The position numbers and the translations under genes are program-made. Under the pieces are notes generated by a model. That model did no database searches and had not been told where the DNA came from. It saw only the letters and a list, made by a program, of their open reading frames with translations. Shown piece by piece: positions 8,503 through 16,829 of a stretch of DNA of 64,000 nt (positions are counted from its first letter, which is position 1; the number at the start of each line of letters is the position of its first letter). The DNA is from Cohnella herbarum (GTDB taxonomy: Bacteria > Bacillota > Bacilli > Paenibacillales > Paenibacillaceae): assembly GCF_012849095.1 (NCBI RefSeq), contig NZ_CP051680.1, positions 8,171,001 through 8,235,000 on the forward strand, read 5' to 3'.

Positions 8503-9648
8503 ATGACGATCCGAAACGGCATCGACTGCATTTCCAATTACGGCCATCTCTTCGAAGGGAAGCGTCTGGGACTCATTACGTCGCCGACCGGCTTAAGCTC
8601 CGACTTCGTATCCACGATTCAAACTCTGCAAGAAAAGTACAATTTAACCGCTTTGTTCTCTCCCGAGCACGGCGTGCGCGGAGATCAGAAGGCGGGCGCG
8701 CTCGTGGACACTTACTTGGATCCGATCACGGGCGTACCCGTATACAGCTTGTACCGTCAAGATTCCAAGCGGCTTACGCCGGAGATGCTGGATACGGTGG
8801 ACGTGGTCGTATACGACATTCAGGACGTCGGGGTCAGGTATTATACTTTTATATACACAATGCTCTACGCCTTGGAAGACTGCGCGAACGCGGGCAAGGA
8901 TTTTGTCGTACTCGATCGGATCAATCCGTTGGACGGGATGACCGTCGAAGGTAATATTCTTAAGTCCGGCTACCGCTCGTTCGTCGGCAACTATCCGCTA
9001 ACCGTACGATATGGGCTGACGGCAGGCGAAGTGGCGACGATGGCTAACGATCAAATGGGCTGGAACGGAAAACTGAGCGTCGTCCGGTGCGAAGGCTGGG
9101 AAAGGAACATGCTGTTCCCCGATACCGGCCGCATTTGGGTGCAGCCGTCCATGGGGCTTCCGCGGTTTGAATCGGCTCTGCTATATTCGGGCACCTGCTT
9201 GTTCGAAGGCACGAATCTATCGGAAGGAAGGGGAACGACCTCGCCATTCGAAATGATAGGAGCGCCTTTCATCGACGCGCAGCGGCTGTCGGACGAGATG
9301 AACCGCAAGAAGTTGCCCGGAGTTATTTTTCGTCCCGTCTTTTTCAAGCCGACCTTCTCCAAGTTTCATGGCGAGCTATGCCGAGGCGTTCAAGTTCACG
9401 TTACGGATGCGCGAGCCGTTCGCGCCCTGGAGACGGGAATTCATCTGATGTACACGATCAAGCAGAACTGCGAGGAGTTTGCTTTCCTGCCGCCGGTCAA
9501 GGAGAATAGCAGGCCTTTCATCGATTTGTTGGGAGGCGATCGGTTGTATCGGGACTCAGAACCGGCAGACGTACCGGCAATGCTGGATAATTTTCGGGCG
9601 GAAAGCGAAGCGTTCGCGAAGCTTAAAATGAGCTTTCATCTTTATTAA
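8503..9648 (+). CDS. namZ: Exo-beta-N-acetylmuramidase NamZ (DUF1343)
   Basis: 381 residues, a full-length DUF1343 protein. B. subtilis NamZ (YbbC) releases MurNAc from the non-reducing end of peptidoglycan fragments. Seen: LITSPTGLS near the N-terminus, ALFSPEHGVRGDQKAG, DIQDVGVRYYTFIYTM and EGRGTTSPFEMIGAPFID, all family hallmarks. The protein begins MTIRNGIDCISNYGH with no signal peptide, unlike the secreted B. subtilis enzyme. Together with the signal-less NagZ this points to intracellular breakdown of imported fragments. It sits 89 bases after anmK and 49 bases before the kinase gene. Confidence 0.9.
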   Translation: MTIRNGIDCISNYGHLFEGKRLGLITSPTGLSSDFVSTIQTLQEKYNLTALFSPEHGVRGDQKAGALVDTYLDPITGVPVYSLYRQDSKRLTPEMLDTVDVVVYDIQDVGVRYYTFIYTMLYALEDCANAGKDFVVLDRINPLDGMTVEGNILKSGYRSFVGNYPLTVRYGLTAGEVATMANDQMGWNGKLSVVRCEGWERNMLFPDTGRIWVQPSMGLPRFESALLYSGTCLFEGTNLSEGRGTTSPFEMIGAPFIDAQRLSDEMNRKKLPGVIFRPVFFKPTFSKFHGELCRGVQVHVTDARAVRALETGIHLMYTIKQNCEEFAFLPPVKENSRPFIDLLGGDRLYRDSEPADVPAMLDNFRAESEAFAKLKMSFHLY

Positions 9649-9697
9649 TGAAGAGGTCGAGGATGAGCAATTGCTCGGATAAGGAAGTGACCAGTGG

Positions 9698-10609
9698 ATG
9701 AGATACGTAGCCGGAATGGATGGCGGCGGAACGAAAACTGCGGTGCTTATCGCCGACGAGCAGGGTACGGAGGTACATGCCTTTAGTTCCGGGCCGATTA
9801 ATTATAACGGACAGGACGAAGAAAGCATCCGCCGCAGCTTCGAGGAGATGTTCGAGACGATCAACCGGGTTTGCGGCGGGTTAGACCATTGCGCGGAATT
9901 GTGCATCGGTGCGGCTGGCGTCAGCAATCCGGCGGTCGTTTCCCGACTGACATCCCTTGCGCGAGAGTGCGGTTACAAGGGTGGAATCATCGTTACGGGA
10001 GATCATGAAACGGCGCTGCGCGGCGCGTTGGATAGCCCGCACGGCATCATTCTGATCGCCGGCACCGGATCGATCTGTTACGGGATGAACGAATCCGGCG
10101 TGACTCATCGCGCCGGCGGCTGCGGGTATCTCATCGATGACGAGGGCAGCGGCTACAGCATCGGCCGGGAGCTCGCCTCAGCCGTCGCTAAGGCTAACGA
10201 CGGCAGGATACCGCCAACCGCGATAACCGGACTCGTGTTCGAACGGTTGGGGATTAATACGGTCCGAGAACTCATCGGCTTCGTGCACGATAAGCGGACC
10301 AACAAGAAGGACATTGCCGCTTTGGCCCCTTTGTTGTCGGAAGCTTGCGCGCTAGGCGACGAGGCTGCGCTCGCCATCGCTTGCAAGAGCGCTGCGTCCT
10401 TGCGCGAATTGGTTTTTCCCGTCGCGGAAAAGCTGGGTTTAAGAAGCGGCAATCTCGCGCTGGCCGGGAGCGTCTTGCTCAATAACGGGTTCGTGAGGTC
10501 CGAGTTGATCGGTTTGTTGAAACGGGATTATCCGGATTTAGACGTTTTTCCGGCGAAGAGAGACGCCGCATTGGGCGCCGTTCTAATGGCGTTGGAACGA
10601 TTGCGCTAA
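9698..10609 (+). CDS. murK: BadF/BadG-family sugar kinase, probable MurNAc/GlcNAc kinase MurK
   Basis: 303 residues of the BadF/BadG/BcrA/BcrD ATPase fold. Phosphate-binding motifs are DGGGTKTAVLIAD at residues 8-20, IAGTGSICYG near residue 120 and AGSVLLNNGF near the C-terminus; GAAGVSN is also present. Clostridial MurK of this family phosphorylates MurNAc and GlcNAc at O6. Placed after anmK and namZ, it would phosphorylate MurNAc released in the cytoplasm, supplying MurQ without a PTS. Specificity is inferred; a GlcNAc kinase is the main alternative. AAGGAAGTGA precedes the ATG by seven bases. Confidence 0.8.
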   Translation: MRYVAGMDGGGTKTAVLIADEQGTEVHAFSSGPINYNGQDEESIRRSFEEMFETINRVCGGLDHCAELCIGAAGVSNPAVVSRLTSLARECGYKGGIIVTGDHETALRGALDSPHGIILIAGTGSICYGMNESGVTHRAGGCGYLIDDEGSGYSIGRELASAVAKANDGRIPPTAITGLVFERLGINTVRELIGFVHDKRTNKKDIAALAPLLSEACALGDEAALAIACKSAASLRELVFPVAEKLGLRSGNLALAGSVLLNNGFVRSELIGLLKRDYPDLDVFPAKRDAALGAVLMALERLR

Positions 10610-10613
10610 CACT

Positions 10614-10652
10614 AGAAAGAGCTATTGGAGAACTCCAATAGCTCTTTCTTTT
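10614..10652 (+). terminator. Intrinsic terminator after murK
   Basis: A near-perfect 16-17 bp stem (AGAAAGAGCTATTGGAG with its complement at 10633-10649), a tiny loop and a trailing TTTTT, four bases after the kinase stop codon. It closes the anmK-namZ-murK unit. Confidence 0.85.
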
Positions 10653-10659
10653 TCAAATC

Positions 10660-11059
10660 TCTGGGCAACTATATCTTGTTAGCTCTGAGGGAAGCGCCAA
10701 ACTTATTAAAGATTGATTGACCGTCTCAACTTACATTTCGGGGCAATTATGCCAATTACAAGTGTCCAGACAGTCAAAATGACCGTTTGGATGAGAAGTT
10801 TGCTCAATTGATCGCGTGTAACGGTCAAATTGGTCGTCTCGGAAGATGAAACCTCGTGCTATTCATTTTCCTGAGCTAAATTAAGAGTCATTATTTGCGC
10901 ATGGACTTAAACGTTGGTACCGGAGGGGATTTTTAATTTCTAAGCTTGTAACGGCGATTACATAATTAGTATAACTTCTATGCTAACATAGCTGTATTCG
11001 TCTTCTAAGAGGAGAAATCGCTGAGATCCCATTCATGATTAAGTAAAAGGAGATAAAAT
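10660..11059 (+). promoter_or_regulatory. 400-base non-coding region with weak promoter for the SLH gene
   Basis: No credible gene here on either strand. The stretch is more AT-rich than its surroundings. A weak sigma-A-like promoter is visible: TTGTAA (10946-10951), 18 bases, TATAAC (10970-10975). AAAGGAGA at 11048-11055 is the ribosome site of the surface-protein gene. Confidence 0.4.
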
Positions 11060-13789
11060 ATGAGCCTAGCTAAGAAGAAAATAGCAGCAATAACGTCTTG
11101 GGTATTGATCCTGACCGTCTTATTGACCGTGATCCCGGGGCATAGGGCAACGGCACTCGCTGCTCAACCGAATCCATGCATCGCCATTGGAGATCAGTCG
11201 AATATTACCTATTCCAGTTTAAATCTTGCCTATTTTGATAGTTTGATTCAAACTTTTACAGCCAAACATTCATCAGAAATCATTGCGCTGGATATTTTTC
11301 TGGCTGATAATACGGACAGCATTATCGGGATCGATCTATTATCCCTTAGCGATGGACATTCGTCGGCTGGAACGATCATAGGTCAAGCAAGCAGCTTGGT
11401 CAACGGAACCGGATGGAAGACGATTCAATTTTCCGCTCCCGTCTCGATCGTCTCCGGTCGGAATTATGCGGTAAAAGTCTATCGATCCGGCGGCAGCAGT
11501 CTCGTAACCATGCTGGGAGTTTCTAATCCGGTTTATGAGGATGGGATCTTTTTTGTAGACAAAGATGGCAGAACGCAAGCGGAAAATGACAATATGAAAT
11601 TAAAGCTGTATATGAGTAAAGGCGACCCTGCAAGGGCAACGTCCAGCTTGAGCAGCATAACGAAGGTCGACAATGTCTTGCGTACCGAAAGTGATCCTGT
11701 TCATCTGAAATACTTGCTCATCGTGCTTCCACAGGCGACAACCTTCACTCTCACCCCAACGATGGAAACGCCTGCGGACTCCTATCTTGAAATAAACGGA
11801 AAAGCAGCAGCGAGCGGAGTACCTTATACCATTAGCGTCAATGAAGGAATAAACCCGATAGAATTTAAAGTGATGAAAGGAGATTGTTCGGAGTCGAAAA
11901 CATATAGTGTCCAAGTCGTAAAAGACACGATAGCGCCGACGATGACATGGTCAACTACTCCACAGCCGAATGCGGCTGGATGGTTCAACGACGATGTGAC
12001 CGTCAGTTGGAGTGTGTATGACAGCGGTTCGGGCATCGATCCGCTTACGATTCCCGGCAGCCGACTCCTTACGGGAGAGGGGGACAATCTGTCCGCAACG
12101 GCAACGGTTAAAGACAAGGCGGGCAACAGCGCAACCGCGACGGCGGACGGGATTAAGATTGATCGCACTGCGCCCGTAACAACGATTTCGGCGCCTGTCA
12201 TCGTGCCAAACAGCCATGCGCGTGTAACCTTGTCCGCTGTCGATACGCTATCCGACGTGAAGATGACCTATTACCAGATCGATAAGGGTACGGTTCAAAC
12301 CGGCACGACGGTTGATTTTCAAAGCGATGGCATATTTACGTTAAAAGCTTGGAGCGAGGACGTTGCCGGCAATGTGGAGCAGTCGCAATCGAAACAGATA
12401 GAAGTAGATCTGACCGCCCCATCGTTTGCGACAAGCTATCCGAAGACAGGAGGGATTGGCAACAATACCGCTGAAGTGCTCGTTAGCTTGAACGAACCCG
12501 GCATTGTTTATTACGCAGTATTGCCGAAAGACTCTGCAGCTCCTCAAGCGTCGCAGATTAAGGCAGGGACAGACGCTTCCGGCCATTTGCTGTCTGCGGG
12601 CTTTTTTGGAAGCCGGTCGATAGCAGCGAATACGGATGAGAAATTTAGTCTGACAGGGCTGACGGCATCCAACGCCTATATCGTGTATTTCGCGGCGGAG
12701 GATCAGTGGGGCAATCTGTCGTCAAGCGCAACAACATTGCCATTCATAACGAATACGCCTAGTGGCAGCGGTAGTGGCAACGGCAGTGGCAACGGCAGTG
12801 GCAACGGCAGTGGCAACGGCAGCGGCAGCCTCCCCGCCATTTCGAATGAGAACATGACAACTGTAGTCATCCCGGCAAGAGCTTCAGGAGTTGTGGCTTT
12901 GGGGAAAGAGATCAGCATCAACGTTCCTGCAGACGCTTCGGATCGAGAACTGCGCGCGACGATTAAGAAGAGCGCCATTCAAACGGCCAAAGACGGCGCT
13001 GTGCCATTAAGCTCGGCTTTCACGATAACGTTGAATCCCGATCTTCGATTGCAGAAGCCGGCGATCGTGTCGATAAGATTCGACACCGACAAGCTAGCGG
13101 AAGGCTACCGCGCGGCCCTGTTCAGGCTTGATGAGCAATTGGGTTGGGTTGGAATCGAAAGCACGGTGACGGATGGCCTTGTTTCCACGGCTCTAGACCA
13201 TTTTGGCACGCTTGCCCTGTTTGGGGTGAAAGATCAACAGCCGAGTACGAAATTCAACGATATTCAAGGCCATTGGGCTGAAGGACATATTTCCGAGGCT
13301 TTTGCGAATGGAATCATTAGCGGTTATCCCGACAACAGCTTTCGTCCTGATCGTGCTGTCACCCGCCAGGAATTCGCCGTTATGCTGATGAGGGCGCTGG
13401 GAGGAGCGAATGATGCGCCTGGGCAGTTGTCTTTCTCGGACGGAGAACAAATCGGGAGCTGGGCGCGACAAGCGGTTGCCGATGCCGTTCGAGCTGGAAT
13501 TATTAGCGGCTATGAGGATGGAAGCTTCCGTCCGGGCGAGAGCATTACCCGGGCAGAGATGACGGCGATGATCGTCCGGGCTCTTCGGATGCCTCTTCAA
13601 ACCGGTGAAGCTACTTCGTTTGTGGACGATAGGATTATACCGAAATGGGCCAAAGGGTATGTTACGGCTGCAGTGGAAAGCGGAATCGTGAGCGGACGGA
13701 GCGGCAACGCATTCGCGCCGAACGATACAGCGAATCGCGGAGAGGCGGCTGTGACGCTTATGCGGCTGATCAAGTCATTGGCAAAGTAA
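11060..13789 (+). CDS. Secreted multi-domain surface protein with three SLH domains
   Basis: 909 residues. Signal peptide about 1-35 (basic MSLAKKK, hydrophobic core, ATALAA cleavage region). Then a beta-sandwich domain (about 36-195), a cadherin-like region (about 205-290), two Ig/OmpL47-like repeats containing DKAGNSAT and EDVAGNVEQ (about 295-455), a further Ig-like unit, a Gly-Ser-Asn linker of repeated GSGN units (about 568-590), a domain of unknown type and three C-terminal SLH domains starting near residues 733, 795 and 855 (NGIISGYPDNSFRPD, AGIISGYEDGSFRPGE, SGIVSGRSGNAFAPND). SLH domains anchor proteins to pyruvylated secondary wall polymer. No catalytic domain is recognised, so an adhesive or structural role is most likely. 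Confidence 0.85.
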   Translation: MSLAKKKIAAITSWVLILTVLLTVIPGHRATALAAQPNPCIAIGDQSNITYSSLNLAYFDSLIQTFTAKHSSEIIALDIFLADNTDSIIGIDLLSLSDGHSSAGTIIGQASSLVNGTGWKTIQFSAPVSIVSGRNYAVKVYRSGGSSLVTMLGVSNPVYEDGIFFVDKDGRTQAENDNMKLKLYMSKGDPARATSSLSSITKVDNVLRTESDPVHLKYLLIVLPQATTFTLTPTMETPADSYLEINGKAAASGVPYTISVNEGINPIEFKVMKGDCSESKTYSVQVVKDTIAPTMTWSTTPQPNAAGWFNDDVTVSWSVYDSGSGIDPLTIPGSRLLTGEGDNLSATATVKDKAGNSATATADGIKIDRTAPVTTISAPVIVPNSHARVTLSAVDTLSDVKMTYYQIDKGTVQTGTTVDFQSDGIFTLKAWSEDVAGNVEQSQSKQIEVDLTAPSFATSYPKTGGIGNNTAEVLVSLNEPGIVYYAVLPKDSAAPQASQIKAGTDASGHLLSAGFFGSRSIAANTDEKFSLTGLTASNAYIVYFAAEDQWGNLSSSATTLPFITNTPSGSGSGNGSGNGSGNGSGNGSGSLPAISNENMTTVVIPARASGVVALGKEISINVPADASDRELRATIKKSAIQTAKDGAVPLSSAFTITLNPDLRLQKPAIVSIRFDTDKLAEGYRAALFRLDEQLGWVGIESTVTDGLVSTALDHFGTLALFGVKDQQPSTKFNDIQGHWAEGHISEAFANGIISGYPDNSFRPDRAVTRQEFAVMLMRALGGANDAPGQLSFSDGEQIGSWARQAVADAVRAGIISGYEDGSFRPGESITRAEMTAMIVRALRMPLQTGEATSFVDDRIIPKWAKGYVTAAVESGIVSGRSGNAFAPNDTANRGEAAVTLMRLIKSLAK
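12762..12829 (+). repeat. 12-bp tandem repeat encoding a Gly-Ser-Asn linker
   Basis: The unit GGCAGTGGCAAC is repeated about four and a half times in frame, giving GSGN repeats between the Ig-like part and the C-terminal anchor. This is a flexible spacer whose copy number may vary between strains. Confidence 0.85.
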
Positions 13790-13935
13790 ATTTATTAACC
13801 CTTGCTCTCAGTGTACTGCACCACCAATGTTAGATACGCTCTAGCATTGGTGTGGCAAGAATCGCGCCTTCGGTATACGTACCGTTCGGAGTAAGAAACC
13901 AATGAGTGGTTATTAAATCCCGCAAGCACAGAAAG

Positions 13936-13982
13936 AACAGACAGGAGACCTTCGCGCAGAGAAGGTCTCCTGTCTTGTCTTT
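13936..13982. terminator. Bidirectional terminator between SLH gene and yhbH
   Basis: Perfect 15-bp stem, AGACAGGAGACCTTC (13939-13953) with its complement at 13961-13975, a seven-base loop, T-rich on the plus-strand side. It lies between convergent genes. A weaker stem (CACCAATG... at about 13831-13860) lies closer to the SLH gene. Confidence 0.75.
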
Positions 13983-13990
13983 GCTATTTA

Positions 13991-15133
13991 TTACACGGCG
14001 TCCCGTTTCCGGAAAAACGTCTTGAGCGCGTTGTAAATTTCGCCCTTCTCCTTAATCACATAATAGAGGAATTGCTGATGCTCAAGATGCTTGTATGCCG
14101 ACATGAGTGTACTGCTTCGGTTATATTGATTCACTTCCCCGTAGCCGAAAATATTCGACCGCTCGAGCAGCTCCTTGATCAGCCGCACGCAACGCTCGTT
14201 GTCGCTCGTCAAATTGTCTCCGTCCGAGAAATGGAACGGATAGATATTGTACAGCGACGGCGGATACCGCGAGTCGATAATTTCCAACGCTTTGACATAG
14301 GCAGACGAGCAGATCGTGCCTCCGCTCTCGCCTCGGGTGAAGAACTCTTCCTCCGTGACCTCTTTCGCTTCCGTATGGTGCGCGATAAACACGATGTCGA
14401 CCTTTTCGTACTGACGCCTCAAGAAGCGCGACATCCAGAAGAAGAACGAGCGCGCGCAATATTTTTCGAAGGAGCCCATCGAGCCGGACGTATCCATCAT
14501 CGCCAAAATAACCGCGTTGTTCTGCGGCTTCACGATTTCCTCCCATGTCTTAAAGCGGAGATCGTCCGGGCTGATTCCGCCGATCTCGGATTTGCCTTCT
14601 CTTGAATTACGGCGCAGATTTTCGAGTATCGTCCGTTTCTTGTCGATGTTGGACATGATGCCTTTACGCCGAACGTCGGTGAACCGAACGTCTTTCACTT
14701 CGATTTGTTGTTTGTCTTTTTTCTTCAAATAAGGCAATTCCAGCTCTTCGAACAGCATCGTCTCTAGCTCCGCGATGGAAATTTCGGCTTCGACGACATC
14801 GTCGCCGGGCTCGGAACCCGCGCCTTCCCCTTTGCCCCCGGCGGGTGTCGGATCGACACCGAGAACGTCCCCGACTTGGCTATCCCCGTTGCCTTGACCG
14901 ACATGCTTTTTCTTATTCGTGTTGTACACGAAGTGGTATTCATCGAGACTGCGAATCGGAATCTTGATGATCTGGCGCCCATCGGACATAACGATATTTT
15001 CTTCGGAAATGAGATCGGGCAAATTCTGCTTGATTGCGTCTCGGACTTTCTGTTGATGGCGTGCTTGGTCCTGGTAGCCTTTGCGGTGAAGCGACCAATC
15101 TTCTCTGGACAAAATAAACGAGGGATGATTCAT
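13991..15133 (-). CDS. yhbH: Sporulation protein YhbH, VWA-domain (DUF444)
   Basis: About 380 residues of the YhbH/YeaH family. B. subtilis YhbH is a sporulation-associated protein, and family members are partners of the PrkA kinase. Seen: N-terminal [21 protein letters not shown], a glycine-rich acidic linker near residues 97-112, and a von Willebrand A domain with the MIDAS motif DTSGSMGS near residue 215. The frame opens at TTG 15139, but the AGGGGG ribosome site fits ATG 15133 (MNHPSF). Confidence 0.9.
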   Translation of the reverse strand: MNHPSFILSREDWSLHRKGYQDQARHQQKVRDAIKQNLPDLISEENIVMSDGRQIIKIPIRSLDEYHFVYNTNKKKHVGQGNGDSQVGDVLGVDPTPAGGKGEGAGSEPGDDVVEAEISIAELETMLFEELELPYLKKKDKQQIEVKDVRFTDVRRKGIMSNIDKKRTILENLRRNSREGKSEIGGISPDDLRFKTWEEIVKPQNNAVILAMMDTSGSMGSFEKYCARSFFFWMSRFLRRQYEKVDIVFIAHHTEAKEVTEEEFFTRGESGGTICSSAYVKALEIIDSRYPPSLYNIYPFHFSDGDNLTSDNERCVRLIKELLERSNIFGYGEVNQYNRSSTLMSAYKHLEHQQFLYYVIKEKGEIYNALKTFFRKRDAV

Positions 15134-15276
15134 GGGCAACCCCCTATCGCTTTATTTTTTAAAGGATGTGCATTACTCAATATATTCAAGTACGTTCAAA
15201 CGATGTGTACGGATATCGCGGACAAGGTGATACAGGTGGTACAATGGATAAAACGGTGTGTAAGGGGATCTACGAA

Positions 15277-15543
15277 ATGGCTAATAAAGATAAGAAAGCT
15301 GAGCAGTGGAAAGAAGCGAAGTTGAAATGTAGATTAAACGAAGAGGATATTCGTATGGCTAAAGAGATGGGACTCAACCCGCTAAGTCTCATCAAAAATA
15401 TACCAGCCAAAAATCAGCTATGGAAAGCGCCTGTTAAACAGTGGCTTCATGAGATTTATGCTGAGCGACGCGAGAAGAGTGCGAAGAAAGCTTTAGCAAA
15501 AAGCAAAGAAAAGCTGACAATAGGAATAAAGTCGTCAGAATGA
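15277..15543 (+). CDS. Small basic hypothetical protein
   Basis: 88 residues, strongly basic and mostly helical, with the phrase MAKEMGLNPLSLIKNIPAK followed by KAPVKQWLHEIY and a lysine-rich tail. I do not recognise a named family, though the pattern looks like short conserved proteins of Bacillales. The start is placed at ATG 15277 (MANKDKKAEQW), eight bases after AAGGGG; the open frame itself extends upstream to 15166. It is divergent from yhbH and about 120 bases before sbcD. Function unknown. Confidence 0.65.
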   Translation: MANKDKKAEQWKEAKLKCRLNEEDIRMAKEMGLNPLSLIKNIPAKNQLWKAPVKQWLHEIYAERREKSAKKALAKSKEKLTIGIKSSE

Positions 15544-15662
15544 ATCTAGGATTTCCAGCAATCTATCGTTTCCGATAGGGAACTGAGACTCCCATTCGTG
15601 CCGATGATAGATTAGAATAAAAGTAGTTTGCATTTCTTGAAGGTTTAGGGGGAAATCGCCTC

Positions 15663-16829
15663 ATGAAATTTATACATACTGCGGATTGGCATCTGGGCAA
15701 GCTCGTTCAGGGCGTCTACATGACGGAGGATCAACGTTACGTGCTGCAACAACTCTTAGAGACGGTAGAGAAGGAGCGGCCGGATGCCGTCGTCATTGCC
15801 GGAGACCTCTACGATCGAGCGATTCCTCCGACCGAGGCCGTCGACTTGTTGGACGAGCTATTTCAGCAAATCGTAATCGGGTTGAACACTCCGCTCCTAG
15901 CGATTTCAGGTAACCATGATAGTCCGGATCGTCTAAACTTCGGAACGGCGATCATGGAAGCGAGAGGGCTGCATTTGGCGGGCCAGCTCAAGCCGTCGCT
16001 TAAACCGGTCGTGCTTCGAGATACCTTCGGCGAAGTCCATTTCCACCTTGTGCCGTACGCCGATCCCGCGCAAGTTCGCTATACATACGAAGACGAGGAC
16101 ATTCGTTCCCACGACGACGCGATGAAAGCGATCGTCGATCGGATAGGCGCTTCGATGGATCCGTCGGCAAGGCATGTGTTCGTTGGACATGCTTTCGTCA
16201 CGCCGGGCGCTCGGCCGGAAGAAAACACGAGCCAATCGGAGCGGCCGCTGTCCATCGGCGGAGCGGAATACGTGCATTCCGAGTATTTCAAAGCTTTTCA
16301 TTATACGGCGCTAGGCCACTTGCATCAGGCTCACTACGTATCGGACGAGACGATTCGGTATTCCGGTTCGCCGCTTAAGTACTCGATATCGGAAGAAACG
16401 CATAACAAAGGATTTCTGATCGTCGAGATCGATGGAGCGGGAACCGTTACCGTTGAGAAAAGAGAGCTGAAGCCGCGCCGCGACATGCGACGGGTCATTG
16501 CTCCGATCGAGGAGATCGAGCAACATCCGGTGAACGAGGATTACGTGTTCGTCACGCTGCTGAACGATAACCCGGTGCTGTTTCCGATGGAAAAAGTACG
16601 AGCCGTTTATCCGAACGCGCTCCATGTGGAACGTAAAGTAACGACGATCGGAACGGGCGCGGACACGGCAGATGCGGCGAACGGCACGGCAAGGCGCGAA
16701 GCCGATCCGGTTACGCTGTTCGCGGCGTTTTACCAGGAAGTGAAAGGCATTCCGCTCGCGGAGGACAAGCGGAAGCTGTTCGCGGATATTTACGCGGAAG
16801 TGCTGCGCGAAGAGGGGGGAGCCGTATGA
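15663..16829 (+). CDS. sbcD: Exonuclease SbcCD subunit D (Mre11-type nuclease)
   Basis: 388 residues. SbcD is the metal-dependent nuclease of the SbcCD complex that cuts DNA hairpins and blocked ends during repair. All calcineurin-like phosphoesterase motifs are visible in order: DWHLGK (residues 8-13), GDLYDR (about 47), GNHDS (about 84), GHAFV (about 178) and GHLHQ (about 218). The last codons overlap the sbcC ATG in an ATGA arrangement. Confidence 0.96.
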   Translation: MKFIHTADWHLGKLVQGVYMTEDQRYVLQQLLETVEKERPDAVVIAGDLYDRAIPPTEAVDLLDELFQQIVIGLNTPLLAISGNHDSPDRLNFGTAIMEARGLHLAGQLKPSLKPVVLRDTFGEVHFHLVPYADPAQVRYTYEDEDIRSHDDAMKAIVDRIGASMDPSARHVFVGHAFVTPGARPEENTSQSERPLSIGGAEYVHSEYFKAFHYTALGHLHQAHYVSDETIRYSGSPLKYSISEETHNKGFLIVEIDGAGTVTVEKRELKPRRDMRRVIAPIEEIEQHPVNEDYVFVTLLNDNPVLFPMEKVRAVYPNALHVERKVTTIGTGADTADAANGTARREADPVTLFAAFYQEVKGIPLAEDKRKLFADIYAEVLREEGGAV

